From contig NZ_JBHUGS010000001.1 of assembly GCF_042682045.1 (NCBI RefSeq), forward strand, positions 558,001 to 622,000: a stretch of 64,000 bases of DNA, read 5' to 3'. Both the position numbers and the translations under genes were made by a program. The notes under the pieces were generated by a model. It ran no database searches and was not told the DNA's origin. It saw only the letters and a program-made list of their open reading frames with translations. Positions 50,810 through 59,747 of the stretch are shown one piece after another (position 1 is the stretch's first letter; every line of letters starts with the position of its first letter). This stretch comes from Sphingomonas_R arantia. GTDB lineage: Bacteria; Pseudomonadota; Alphaproteobacteria; Sphingomonadales; Sphingomonadaceae.

Positions 50810-51067
50810 GTGAAAGGTTCCGCGATCTTCGTGGTCAGCCTGTTCATGCAGGTGGTCCAGCCATCGACGCCGCTGGCAACGCAGCTTGGCTATGGTGCTT
50901 TTATCTCGATCGCGCACATCGTCTGGTTCGGACTGGTCGCCATGTTCTTTTCAGCCGGGCGCGTGCGGGACCGTATCCTTGCCGTGCGCCACTGGATCGA
51001 CCGGGCGTTCGGCGGGCTGCTGGTAGGCTTCGGGCTGCTGCTGGCGCGGTCGGGCGTGTCGCGATAG
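50810..51067 (+). pseudogene. C-terminal fragment of a LysE/RhtB family exporter
   Basis: The 85-codon frame matches only the second half of LysE-type amino-acid exporters: SLFMQVVQPSTPLATQL, then the last helices and WIDRAFGGLLVGFGLLLAR, the usual ending. The first 110-120 residues, including the LVGISPGP-like start, are missing. The GTG start is probably not used. It is a truncated remnant in a variable region. Confidence 0.7.
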
Positions 51068-51194
51068 CGGCGTGGCAATTCGTGTAGGTTGAGCGGGGGC
51101 TTCTCGGAATCGATCCTGAGAAGAGAATGGAATGAGCTTCCCAAAAGGCGCTTGTAATGAGGTTTAAGAACAGCAACCCCGTCTCTCTTCGGTT

Positions 51195-52736
51195 CTATGA
51201 GATTGCTATGTGTCGGTCAGGCCACCTTGCAGGTCGCGCGCTGACAGCTCTATCGGCTGCCGCCCGGATCGCAGCTACTGGGCTAGTCACCTTGGCCAGT
51301 TCAGGTGCCTCCACCCGCAGGTGCTCGACGCCATTGCGCCATTGTTGACGCCACCATCTGCTTCCCGAACGCGCATCCATGTGTAGGAGCGTGGCCCGTG
51401 CGTAACGGAGCAGTTCATCGGCCGGGATCAGGTATCGGCCGTCGGCAAGCGCGTGGGAGAGGTCTTTCGCGAGGTCTACGTTTGCCACCTTCGGCATCTC
51501 CGCCGTGCGATGTTCGAGATCGGCGACAAGATTCCGCTTGGCCGTAGCCCATTCCTTTGGCGTAAAGCCGGACGTGGCCAGGTCACACGCCGTCTTCCGC
51601 AAACCCGCGACCGCCAGTTCCCATTGATCGCCGATGTAGTTATCCCAGAGCATGATCTGGCGATGACCTTGCTCGCCATTCTCGATGAACATGCCGACCT
51701 TGCCGCGCGGACTGTTCGGCTGGAGAGCGACGAGCCGATCGTTGATCGCACGCGTGACGAGCAAGTCCATAATGTCGGCACGTGCCTGGCGATCACGCGA
51801 CGATGGCGGGGCCGGTGTCGGCATGACCACTGCTACCAACGCCGTTCGGCGCCCTTGCGGAAGCGCGGAGAAGCTGATCGGGCGGATTCGATCACGCTCA
51901 AACATCGGGAAGGGCGCATGGCGCGGGCTGGGCTGCGTACGCTTCCAACTCCTAAAACGCTTCTCGATCAGCGCCCTCGTTTCATCGACCTTCACATTGC
52001 CGACAACCACGATCACCATGTTCTCGGGACGGTACAGACGTTGGTATAGCCCGCGAATGGTATCGATGCTCGCGGTCGGGACATCGTCCGAGTTCTGCGC
52101 GTCGATCACGTCATTCGGCGAACCCGGCGCGACGGCCGCGATGTAGCTGGCGTAGATCTCGTTGCCGAGCTTCTTGGCCGCCATTTCCTGCATGACAGAA
52201 GTACGCTGACCATCCACACTGTCAGGTCTGAACGTCAGGTCGGACGCGGCTTCCCGGAGTAGGGCCAGAATGCTGTCCAGGTCACCGGTTTGTGCGGTCT
52301 TGCTTGACAGAAAATAGTTGCTTTCGCGCCAGCTCGTTGTCGCCACGTGGGGAGCGGGAAGTGTCAGTTGCAGACCGACACGGGTGAAATGATCAAGGTC
52401 ATCCGGAGACCCCACCGTTGGACTGTGAAACACGACATGCTCAATCAAATGCGCCAGACCGCGCTCGCCGGGTCGGTGCTCGGCGATAAAGCCGCCTTCG
52501 TTGCGCATGAGCAGCGCGACGCCCGGTTCATTGCCGTGTCGGGGCAGGATCGCAAACCGTACGCCGTTCCCGAGACGACCGATCGCGGGAATACTCCGAT
52601 CGGAAGACGGGCGGTTCGTAGATCCTGAACTGACGCTATCGGGTGCCGGCGCCCTATCCGCAGTAAGTCCTGACGAAGAAAATACGAACAGCGAGATGAG
52701 GATGGAGCGCATCGACGCAAGGCCATGTTTCCGCAT
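51195..52736 (-). CDS. M16 family zinc peptidase, secreted
   Basis: The 513-residue protein has a signal-like N-terminus (MRSILISLFVFSSSGLTADR after an eight-residue extension), the zinc motif HLIEH in RGLAHLIEHVVFHSP, and the downstream glutamate in VMQEMAAKK. It is one PqqL/insulinase-type domain pair rather than the 900-residue double form. GGAG lies ten bases before the ATG at 52736; an internal ATG at 52712 starts the signal peptide but has no ribosome-binding site. Codon use is less GC-biased than in the thrC-linked M16. Its substrate is unknown. Confidence 0.85.
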   Translation of the reverse strand: MRKHGLASMRSILISLFVFSSSGLTADRAPAPDSVSSGSTNRPSSDRSIPAIGRLGNGVRFAILPRHGNEPGVALLMRNEGGFIAEHRPGERGLAHLIEHVVFHSPTVGSPDDLDHFTRVGLQLTLPAPHVATTSWRESNYFLSSKTAQTGDLDSILALLREAASDLTFRPDSVDGQRTSVMQEMAAKKLGNEIYASYIAAVAPGSPNDVIDAQNSDDVPTASIDTIRGLYQRLYRPENMVIVVVGNVKVDETRALIEKRFRSWKRTQPSPRHAPFPMFERDRIRPISFSALPQGRRTALVAVVMPTPAPPSSRDRQARADIMDLLVTRAINDRLVALQPNSPRGKVGMFIENGEQGHRQIMLWDNYIGDQWELAVAGLRKTACDLATSGFTPKEWATAKRNLVADLEHRTAEMPKVANVDLAKDLSHALADGRYLIPADELLRYARATLLHMDARSGSRWWRQQWRNGVEHLRVEAPELAKVTSPVAAIRAAADRAVSARPARWPDRHIAIS

Positions 52737-52956
52737 CTAAGGTCCGCTCCTCTATCGGCTGCCTGCCTACGTCGCGCCAACATCACCAGCAGGCAGGATC
52801 GTTGATTTGCCCCCTGATGAGGCAGGAACGTGACCTACGAGCCGGAAGGTAAAACCCCGATTGCTGTTCTCGATGGGTAACGGCCTGCGAGAAGGCGCGA
52901 CGTTCTCGGACTCGATGGTGTTTCGGGAGAAGCTCTTACCGGGCCGCGCGCAACAA

Positions 52957-53784
52957 TCACTTACCGGCGGTAAACCGTCGGACGGCAGCGATTGCAGCAG
53001 CCTCACGTAACGCCCGGCCGTGCGGACCTGGGACGCTTACGGTCGTGACTGATGCTCCGCGTTCACGAAGCCGAGCAGCGAAGTCGGTCATGATCTGGGG
53101 ACGGACAACCTGATCGTCCTGCGACGAAATCAGCAGGATCGGTGCCGCAGACTCGATCGCATATCCTTCATAGTCGAAGCGCGCGAGATCCGCATCGGTT
53201 CGGACATGTACGAATGGCTTCATCAGAGTCGGCACGGCATTGCGGCCGATTGCCGCTATATCGGCAGCACTGCCCTCAAGAATCAGACCCGCGGCCTTTG
53301 CCTGCCGCGCGATCCCTGCGGCCTGACTTCCTCCGAACGACAGTCCATAGACGAAGAGCGGCTCGGAGCCGAGCCAGTTCTGGGCGCGCAACTGGGCAAT
53401 GAAAGCAGGTCCGAAGGAGATCAGAGCATCGACCGTCGCCGGCACATCGGTGCCGCCACGCCCCGGATAGTCGTACAGAATGATGTTTGCGCGGGTTGCT
53501 TCGGCAAGGGCCGCGACGGTGGCGCTTTGCCCAGCCACGAAACTCATGTTCCCGCCTGCGTAGAGGACCGTTGCACTACTCTGCGGATTGCTCAGGCGAA
53601 CCGCGTGAACACGGCCAAGACCAGGCAATGCCATCACCATGTCCTCCACTTTGTAGCCCGGAGGAGGGACAAGCGCGCCCTCTGGCGGCTTGACCGATGC
53701 CGGAAAAAAGCTCGATTGCTTCACGACTGCGGTGCAGCCGCCCAGAAGCAAAAGCGAAGCGAGAGCCATGCTGCGATACCGCAT
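52957..53784 (-). CDS. Alpha/beta-hydrolase lipoprotein
   Basis: The 275-residue protein has a lipobox (LLLLGGC, cysteine about residue 17), the hydrolase nucleophile elbow GLSFGGS, a catalytic aspartate in SSQDDQVV and a histidine in PGPHGRA. It is a small lipase/esterase-like fold attached to a membrane. The ATG at 53784 has AAGGGA six bases upstream; the longer upstream frame is a shadow. It is divergent from the DUF2975/XRE operon. The substrate is unknown. Confidence 0.85.
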   Translation of the reverse strand: MRYRSMALASLLLLGGCTAVVKQSSFFPASVKPPEGALVPPPGYKVEDMVMALPGLGRVHAVRLSNPQSSATVLYAGGNMSFVAGQSATVAALAEATRANIILYDYPGRGGTDVPATVDALISFGPAFIAQLRAQNWLGSEPLFVYGLSFGGSQAAGIARQAKAAGLILEGSAADIAAIGRNAVPTLMKPFVHVRTDADLARFDYEGYAIESAAPILLISSQDDQVVRPQIMTDFAARLRERGASVTTVSVPGPHGRALREAAAIAAVRRFTAGK

Positions 53785-53857
53785 GAGAATTCCCTTGAGG
53801 CAGACGACCTTCCGGGTCGCCGGAAACCGCTTCTTCCTGTAAGGAGGAATATGTTTG

Positions 53858-53893
53858 CTGTAAAACAGAAAGGTATATTCGGTGCACGAATAT
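53858..53893. promoter_or_regulatory. Palindromes at the DUF2975 promoter and start codon
   Basis: ATATTCG-GTGCA-CGAATAT (53875-53893) is a 7-bp-arm inverted repeat whose centre contains the GTG start at 53882. CTGT-AAA-ACAG (53858-53868) lies just upstream. They probably bind the XRE regulator encoded by the second gene of the operon and give autoregulation. Confidence 0.5.
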
Positions 53894-54511
53894 TCAATGA
53901 GCGTTGGTCGAGCACGGGCATGCCGATGGCTCGGCTGCGCATTCGGTCTGGCGGGATTGCTGCAAGCGGCATCGATCGCGGTAGTGCTGTTCGCGCCGCG
54001 CTTCCTGGCGCTGCAGATTGATTGCATGCGTGGCGGGTGCGCCGCCGTCGGTGTTCCCATGACGCTGCTGTCGGATCGACTGCGCAATACGGCCGCGGCA
54101 ATGACCAATGCGGCGGATTTGCTCGATCTGCACCTCGGACTTCCCACGGTTCGCCTCGAGCTTTTCTTCGCGCAACTCGTGATCGACCTTCCGGTGGTCG
54201 GCCTGCTTCTGTCAGTGGCGTTAGGGGTCCATGCACTCGGACAACGTAAGGGCCACGATCTGGCGCGCGCGTTGCCGTGGCTGCGCAGGGCGGCGGTCTT
54301 CGCGCTAGTTGCGGCACCACTTATACCGCTTGGAGAAAGCATTCGGACCACCGTCCTGATGCAGGCATTCGGGCCCCCCGTGCGCTTCTATCTGAGCATG
54401 GAGTTCCAACGCCTTGTCCTGAACCTGCTACTGGCTCTAGTCGCACTCGCCGTCACTTGGGCGCTCGCTGCGGGACTGAGGGCCGAACAGGACCTTGCGG
54501 AGATCGTCTGA
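53882..54511 (+). CDS. DUF2975 family membrane protein
   Basis: The 209-residue protein has four hydrophobic helices and no large soluble domain. The GTG at 53882 has AAAGG eight bases upstream, while the ATG at 53897 has none. The stop overlaps the XRE gene start (TGATG). DUF2975 genes are commonly followed by a small XRE regulator, and the pair is found in many bacteria, but its function is unknown; similar pairs are sometimes compared with toxin-antitoxin or sensor modules. Confidence 0.82.
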   Translation: MHEYSMSVGRARACRWLGCAFGLAGLLQAASIAVVLFAPRFLALQIDCMRGGCAAVGVPMTLLSDRLRNTAAAMTNAADLLDLHLGLPTVRLELFFAQLVIDLPVVGLLLSVALGVHALGQRKGHDLARALPWLRRAAVFALVAAPLIPLGESIRTTVLMQAFGPPVRFYLSMEFQRLVLNLLLALVALAVTWALAAGLRAEQDLAEIV

Positions 54512-54747
54512 TGCCCGTGATCGTCAACCTCGATGTCATGCTGGCCCGGCGGAAAGTGCGCTCCAACGAGCTGGCGCGGGCCGTGGGCATTACGGAATCG
54601 AACCTATCGCTGCTGAAGTCGGGCAAAGTCAGGGGCGTGAGATTCTCCACTCTTGCCGCGATATGCCGCTATCTCGAATGCGAGCCCGGCGACATTCTTG
54701 GTTATGAGGCGTCGGACGCAGACCTTCAGGGACCTGAGCCGGAGTAG
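54511..54747 (+). CDS. XRE family DNA-binding protein (YozG-like)
   Basis: The 78-residue protein is a single helix-turn-helix: NLDVMLARRKVRSNELARAV, then ITESNLSLLKSGKVRGVRFS and YLECEPGDILGYE. It overlaps the DUF2975 stop and probably represses its own operon through the palindrome at 53875. The paired arrangement is conserved across phyla. It lacks any other domain. Confidence 0.88.
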   Translation: MPVIVNLDVMLARRKVRSNELARAVGITESNLSLLKSGKVRGVRFSTLAAICRYLECEPGDILGYEASDADLQGPEPE

Positions 54748-54963
54748 ACCAAGGTTCTAGTCCGCGTCGTTGCTACCCTCGCAAAGCGTTCCCCGGCAGG
54801 GGGAAGCGCAGCGGCTTCTCGATTGAGATCGTTGAGTGGGAACGCCTGCGGCTTCCCAATTTCCTTTCGAATCAGAACGCCGGAGCCTTGGTTTACGGGT
54901 ACGATTGCATGGTTCAGCAGGTCATGATCTACGGTCGAAAAGCAGATTGTGGGAGAGAAGCTG

Positions 54964-55941
54964 ATGTGGCGACTTGCCTTTCTGACGTTACTGGCGTGCG
55001 CACCAGTATCCGCGGATGCGCAGGCGGCGTCGCCGACGACGGCACTAGCGGCAGAACCATCGTCTTCGGAGATCATGGTCACCGGCGTCCGGAGCCGTCC
55101 AAGTCAGTGGCGCGAAGCGGAAACGAGCCATGTGCGCGTGCTGAGTGACGGCACCGAGGCGGAATTGATACGCATCGCCCGCAACCTCGAAACGCTGCAT
55201 CTACTCTTGTCCGGACTAATGGGGCGCGGATCGGCTGACGACGACACGGTCAAGCTGCGGATCACGCTGATCGGGGGCGTCGCGGACTTCGAGGCAATGG
55301 ATCTGCACAACACTCGCTGGCAGCAGGGTCCGTTCGCGCGCCCGTTCATGATTGCGCGTTATTACGATCCGCGTGACGAAGGCGCGGTCATGGCGTCGAG
55401 CCGTTTCGATCAGACAGCCGTGCTGCAGCAAGGGTTGAACTTGGGGGCGTTGACGGGGATCCTTCCGGGCGTGCAGCCGGGTGCCGGCGGTGCGCAGGTG
55501 GCGGGCGTCGTGCCGCTACTCGGCCTAGCCGACAGTGCATTCGGCGTGCCGCAGCCCAATGAACTCTCGGTCGCGGTTCCGGCCACGTCCATATTATATT
55601 CGTTGTTCGCGCAGCACTGGCTGATGACCTATTTTCCCGGCGCCTATCCTCGCTGGTATCTCGACGGGTTTGGGCAACTCTTCTCAACGATAACGGTGCG
55701 TGACGGACGAATCGTTGAGTATGGCCGCGCGCCGGAGAACAGCGACCGGGTGATCCGCTTCTACGGCGGATATCCGCTCGAACGTCTGTTCGATGGCCGC
55801 TATCTCGACACGAGCGAGCGCACTGAATGGACGCCGTTCCACGCCTGGCTGATTACGCATTACCTGTTCTTTTCCGACGATCGCCGACCGCAGGTGCGGC
55901 GTTATCTCGCCGCGCTCGGCAATGGCGCATCGCAGGCGTGA
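54964..55941 (+). CDS. Hypothetical secreted protein, possibly truncated
   Basis: The 325-residue protein has a signal peptide (MWRLAFLTLLACAPVSADAQ) followed by MVTGVRSRPSQWREAETSHV and a region AHWLMTYFPGAYPRWYLDGF. The WYLDGFGQLFSTI segment resembles the E-rich membrane-protease-like proteins of sphingomonads that are usually longer. A GGAGAG site precedes the ATG. No catalytic motif is clear. It is preceded by 216 bases without a gene. The C-terminus ends after LAALGNGASQA and may be cut short. Confidence 0.7.
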   Translation: MWRLAFLTLLACAPVSADAQAASPTTALAAEPSSSEIMVTGVRSRPSQWREAETSHVRVLSDGTEAELIRIARNLETLHLLLSGLMGRGSADDDTVKLRITLIGGVADFEAMDLHNTRWQQGPFARPFMIARYYDPRDEGAVMASSRFDQTAVLQQGLNLGALTGILPGVQPGAGGAQVAGVVPLLGLADSAFGVPQPNELSVAVPATSILYSLFAQHWLMTYFPGAYPRWYLDGFGQLFSTITVRDGRIVEYGRAPENSDRVIRFYGGYPLERLFDGRYLDTSERTEWTPFHAWLITHYLFFSDDRRPQVRRYLAALGNGASQA

Positions 55942-56045
55942 GCGAACATTGGCGATGCCAAGGTGTTGGGGTCAGGCATTTCATTGCGGGCGGACTGATA
56001 ATGAATCCTGCCGTCCGTCAGGATGGCGGGTTCAAAGAGGTCCTA

Positions 56046-56756
56046 TCAGTCTGCTGCCGACGGAGCGGAAAGAGCCAGAAACCGTGCCGCGGCCATGAAG
56101 TCCGCTTTCCTTAGCATGCGGGCTTCGGTGGCGAGGGTGTCTTCGCCCCAGCGTTCGACTTGCCAGAGTTCGTCGAGGTGGGTGAGGTCGAAGGCGGTGT
56201 CGGCGTCGAGGTGGCGGTCGGCGACGGCGAGGGCGGCGATGAGCGAGCCGGCGATGGTGGTGAGCGGGGAGAGGGCGGCGAGCGCGTGGGCGTCGTGGGC
56301 GGCGACGGCGGTGCGGAGGCGGGCGAGCGTTTCGGGGGGTTGCGCCACGTGGACGATGCCGGTCGTGACGCGGAGTGTGACGTCGTAGCGGGTGCGGGCC
56401 CAGGCCAGGAGCGGGTCCCAGGCCTCAGCCTGACGCGCGACCAGTGTATTGGGCGCGTCGGCGCGGTAGCAGAGCAGGTCGGTTTCGGCGTAGGCGGCGA
56501 TCTGGTCCACGAACAGCGCGGGGTCCGGCATCACGCGGTCGATCGCGGCGTTCGACAGGCCGGTCATGGGCATGGTGCGCGGGTCGACTTCCTCGCCTTG
56601 GGCCTCCCATTCTGCGGCGACGGCGTCGGCCAGTGCGCGGGTCGGCAGGACGAGCGGCAGGCGCATCGGCGTGCGGACCGGGCGGGTGTCGAGCGTGATG
56701 GCGTAGCCCGTGGGATCGGCGGGGACGACCGCGACGTCGGTCCAGAAGCGTTTCAT
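56046..56756 (-). CDS. ATP12 family ATP synthase F1 assembly chaperone
   Basis: The 236-residue protein matches ATP12: VRTPMRLPLVLPTRALADAV, then EWEAQGEEVDPRTMPMTGLS, and DLLCYRADAP. Mitochondrial ATP12 assists assembly of the F1 alpha subunit, and bacterial homologues are conserved in alphaproteobacteria. The start MKRFWTDVAVV is standard. Three genes on the same strand follow upstream (small membrane protein, HAD phosphatase, pseudouridine synthase), so they form an operon-like block. Confidence 0.92.
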   Translation of the reverse strand: MKRFWTDVAVVPADPTGYAITLDTRPVRTPMRLPLVLPTRALADAVAAEWEAQGEEVDPRTMPMTGLSNAAIDRVMPDPALFVDQIAAYAETDLLCYRADAPNTLVARQAEAWDPLLAWARTRYDVTLRVTTGIVHVAQPPETLARLRTAVAAHDAHALAALSPLTTIAGSLIAALAVADRHLDADTAFDLTHLDELWQVERWGEDTLATEARMLRKADFMAAARFLALSAPSAAD

Positions 56757-56766
56757 GGCTGGAGCC

Positions 56767-57000
56767 TCAGGCGCGCGGCGGGGTCCGCCACTGGCGGATG
56801 AAGTAGCGCGGGAGCAGCATCGATTCGGCCATGCCAAGCACGAACAGCGGTAGGCCGACGGCGGTGTTGCCGCCCACGTCGAGCAGGTCGCCCCACCAGA
56901 TCCACATGCCGAACAGCATCATAACGACGCCCGAGGCGCGCAACGCGCTGATGATCGCGAACCGCGTCTGGGCCAGTTTGTCGCGGTCTTCGGGGGTCAT
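56767..57000 (-). CDS. Small two-helix membrane protein
   Basis: The 77-residue product MTPEDRDKLAQTRFAIISAL has two hydrophobic helices (ASGVVMMLFGMWIWW and AVGLPLFVLGMAESMLL). It overlaps the HAD gene stop (ATGA, 57000-56997) and lies 10 bases upstream of the ATP12 gene. It is conserved in sphingomonads as a hypothetical protein beside ATP12. Function is unknown. Confidence 0.78.
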   Translation of the reverse strand: MTPEDRDKLAQTRFAIISALRASGVVMMLFGMWIWWGDLLDVGGNTAVGLPLFVLGMAESMLLPRYFIRQWRTPPRA

Positions 57001-57680
57001 GCGGTCTCCGGCGTGGCGGTTGCGGTGGCGGCTGCGAGCAGCGGGACGAGCTGATCAGGATGGGTGGCGATATGGGTGGCACCGGCGGCGATCAACAGGG
57101 CGGTGTCGTGATATCCCCACGTCACGCCGACCGTCGCGACGCCGGCGGCACGGCCCATGGCGATGTCGTAATGCGTGTCGCCGATCATGACGGTGTCGGC
57201 GGGCGTTGCGCCGGCATCGGCCATCGCCAGTTCGAGCATCGACGGATGCGGTTTGGACGGGTGGCGGTCCGCGGTCTGGAGCGTGACGAAACGGTCGGTC
57301 AGGCCGTGATGCGCGAGGCAGAGCGCCAGGCCGCGATCGGACTTGCCGGTCGCGACGCCGAGCTGCCAGCCGTCCGCCGTCAGCCGGTCGAGCGCATCGA
57401 CGATGCCGGCGTAGAGCGGTTCGTGGACCTCGCCGCGGCCGCGCTGGGCGTGGAACGCGTCTTTGTAGGCCTGCGCGACGCGGCGGTGGGTGGCGGGGTC
57501 GGCGTGGGGCAGCAGTGCGGCGACCGCCTCGACGATGCTGAGCCCGACGATGCCAAGCACCGCGGCGCGCGGGAGCGGGGGCTGGTTCTCGGCCCGCAAC
57601 GCCGCGGCCATCGCGGAGACGATGCTGGACTGCGAATCGACGAGCGTGCCGTCGCAGTCGAAGATGGCGAGGCGGGTCAT
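56997..57680 (-). CDS. HAD family hydrolase (phosphoglycolate phosphatase-like)
   Basis: The 227-residue enzyme has the four HAD motifs: DCDGTLVDS (nucleophile Asp), a threonine in GVATGKS, lysine in HPSKPHPS, and the acidic IGDTHYDIAMG. The cap domain is helical (C1 type). It could dephosphorylate phosphoglycolate, pyrophosphate or sugar phosphates. It overlaps the small membrane protein and lies 43 bases downstream of the pseudouridine synthase gene. Confidence 0.88.
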   Translation of the reverse strand: MTRLAIFDCDGTLVDSQSSIVSAMAAALRAENQPPLPRAAVLGIVGLSIVEAVAALLPHADPATHRRVAQAYKDAFHAQRGRGEVHEPLYAGIVDALDRLTADGWQLGVATGKSDRGLALCLAHHGLTDRFVTLQTADRHPSKPHPSMLELAMADAGATPADTVMIGDTHYDIAMGRAAGVATVGVTWGYHDTALLIAAGATHIATHPDQLVPLLAAATATATPETA

Positions 57681-57723
57681 GGGCGGAGGGAGGTGGGGAG
57701 GCGCTTGGCAGGACGATCGTGCA

Positions 57724-58860
57724 TCAGCGTTCGGTGCCTCGGCCGCCCCGGTCTCCGCGGTCGCTGTCGCGTTCGCTGCCGCGGCCGCGGCGTTCGCCCT
57801 TGCGGTCCTTGCGGCGCGCCTTGGCGATGTTGAGCGCGGCGCGCTTCTTGCCTTCAAGCGTTTCGCTAAACTTCACCTCGTCGAGCGGCAGGTCGGCGCG
57901 AAGCGGGTCGAAACCGAGCATCTCGACGCTCTCGGCGAAATGGGTCGGCAGTTCGGCGGTGATGTCGAGGACGCCACCGTCGGGCAGGTCGACCTTCAGC
58001 CGGCGCGCGTGGAGGTGCATCTTGCGGCTGATCCCGCCGGTCAGGAAGCTGTCCTGTCCGCCATATTTGCCGTCGCCGACGATGGGATGGCCGATCGCGG
58101 CCATGTGGACGCGCAGCTGGTGCGTGCGGCCGGTGAAGGGTTGCAGCTCAATCCAGCAGGCACGATTCCCGGCGCGTTCGATGACGCGGTAGCGGGTGCG
58201 GGCGGGGCTGCCCTCCTTCATGTCGACGTGCATCTTTTCGCCGCCGGTGCCGGGCTGTTTCCCGATCGGCAGTTCGATCATGCCGTCATGCACGTCCGGC
58301 ACGCCGGTCACGAGCGCCCAGTAGACCTTGCGCGCGGTGCGGCTGCTGAATGCCTTGGCGAAATGGCCGGCGGCGTTGGCGGAGCGCGCGACGAGCAGGA
58401 CGCCCGACGTGTCCTTGTCGAGCCGGTGGACGAGTTTCGGCCGGCCCTCCGCATCGAACATCAGCGCGTCGAGCATGCCGTCGACGTGGCGGTCGGTCTT
58501 GGTGCCGCCCTGCGTCGCGAGGCCGGGCGGCTTGTTGATGACGATGGCGTGCTTGTCGCGGTGCAAGACCAGCGACTGCATCAGCTCGATATCCTCGGGC
58601 GGCAGATCGGCGACGATGCGCGCGGGCTTCGCGGGCGCGGTCGCGGCCTCGGCGGGGGGGACGCGGATCGACTGGCCCGCCTCGACCCGGTCGCCGGGCG
58701 CCACGCGCTTGCCATCGACGCGGAGCTGGCCGGTGCGCGCCCAGCGCGAGACGATGTTGAAGCTGGCGTCGGGCAGGTTGCGCTTGAACCAGCGATCGAG
58801 CCGGACGCCGTCGTCGTCGGGCTTCACCGTGAAGGTGCGGACGTCGTCGGAGGCGCTCAT
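57724..58860 (-). CDS. RluA family pseudouridine synthase (RluC-like)
   Basis: The 378-residue enzyme has an N-terminal S4 RNA-binding domain (about 14-75: DDGVRLDRWFKRNL, ARTGQLRVDGKRVAPGD), then the catalytic RluA core with HRLDKDTSGVLLVAR (Asp is catalytic). It would convert uridines in 23S rRNA. A basic, disordered tail of about 32 residues (RKDRKGERRGRGSERD onward) follows and may aid RNA binding. The stop at 57724 and the ATGA overlap with the CrcB gene show that it is the next gene of a co-transcribed group. The exact rRNA site is not assigned. Confidence 0.92.
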   Translation of the reverse strand: MSASDDVRTFTVKPDDDGVRLDRWFKRNLPDASFNIVSRWARTGQLRVDGKRVAPGDRVEAGQSIRVPPAEAATAPAKPARIVADLPPEDIELMQSLVLHRDKHAIVINKPPGLATQGGTKTDRHVDGMLDALMFDAEGRPKLVHRLDKDTSGVLLVARSANAAGHFAKAFSSRTARKVYWALVTGVPDVHDGMIELPIGKQPGTGGEKMHVDMKEGSPARTRYRVIERAGNRACWIELQPFTGRTHQLRVHMAAIGHPIVGDGKYGGQDSFLTGGISRKMHLHARRLKVDLPDGGVLDITAELPTHFAESVEMLGFDPLRADLPLDEVKFSETLEGKKRAALNIAKARRKDRKGERRGRGSERDSDRGDRGGRGTER

Positions 58861-59231
58861 GCGAGCACCCGTGCGGCCTGGAGCCCGACGAACAAGGCGG
58901 CGAGCGCGCCGAGGACCGAGACCATGACGTAACCGACCGCGGTAGCGAGTTCGCCGCGTTGCAGCATCAGCACCGTTTCCAGGCTGAACGCCGAAAAGGT
59001 CGTGAAGCCGCCCATGACGCCGACGCCGAGCAGCAGGCGGACGGATTCGCCGGCGACTTCGCGCGCCAGCAGGCCGGCGAGGAGCCCCATGAGGGCGCCG
59101 CCGATCAGGTTGACCGCGAGCGTACCAAAGGGGAAACCAGGGCCGAACTGCGCGAGGGCGAGGCGACCGACAAGATAGCGGAGGCCCGACCCGATCGCAC
59201 CGCCGCCCATGACGAGGAGGAGAGAAGGCAT
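58857..59231 (-). CDS. crcB: Fluoride channel CrcB
   Basis: The 124-residue protein has four helices and the Fluc signature GGFTTFSAFSLE, with AVNLIGGALMGLLAGLLAR. It exports fluoride as an antiparallel dimer. The stop overlaps the pseudouridine synthase start (ATGA). No fluoride riboswitch was seen upstream in the 55 bases before the start. The short pairing with RluA is frequent in alphaproteobacteria. Confidence 0.92.
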   Translation of the reverse strand: MPSLLLVMGGGAIGSGLRYLVGRLALAQFGPGFPFGTLAVNLIGGALMGLLAGLLAREVAGESVRLLLGVGVMGGFTTFSAFSLETVLMLQRGELATAVGYVMVSVLGALAALFVGLQAARVLA

Positions 59232-59286
59232 GGCGTCCCATACGCGCTGTGCCGTGCAAACGCCATCCTGCCGGCTGTGTGGTCGG

Positions 59287-59682
59287 TTAACCGAAGAACA
59301 TCGCAGACAGGACAAGCAGGAAGCCGACGAACGAGACGCCGAAGATCGCGGTGCGCAGCTTCGGGATGCCCGCCGCGTAGATCGGCAGGTAGACGACCCG
59401 CGCCCAGACGAAGAGGTGCGCGCCGAGTTCGGTCTTCCAACCCAGCCGCCCGGCCACGACCGCGGCGAGCAGCGCGACCGCGAACAGCGGGAAGGTTTCG
59501 AAATAGTTCGATTGCGCACGTTGCAGCCGGCCGACGATCGGGTTGGGCGGCGGCAGCTCCGCATCGCGCGCGCCCATGTTCCATTCGATGCCATATTGCT
59601 TCGTGCGGACGTGGGCGGCGGCGAAGATGTGGACCGCGCCCAGCAGGACGGCGACCCCGAGCAGGGTCAGTTCGATCGGCAT
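59287..59682 (-). CDS. MAPEG family membrane protein
   Basis: The 131-residue protein has four helices and the MAPEG sequence GRLQRAQSNYFETFPLFAVA, in which RAQxNxxExxP is the family motif. Members include microsomal glutathione transferases, but bacterial forms are of unknown activity. The gene lies 55 bases upstream of crcB. Confidence 0.9.
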   Translation of the reverse strand: MPIELTLLGVAVLLGAVHIFAAAHVRTKQYGIEWNMGARDAELPPPNPIVGRLQRAQSNYFETFPLFAVALLAAVVAGRLGWKTELGAHLFVWARVVYLPIYAAGIPKLRTAIFGVSFVGFLLVLSAMFFG

Positions 59683-59747
59683 GATGGTGGCGTCCCGGTT
59701 GCGTGATGTTTGCTCTCAACGCGTCGCCCGCCGGGTATGGGCCCGGA

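Noticed and set aside
59232..59286. Fluoride riboswitch before crcB
   Set aside because: The 55-base leader has no match to the conserved fluoride riboswitch core that I could recognise.
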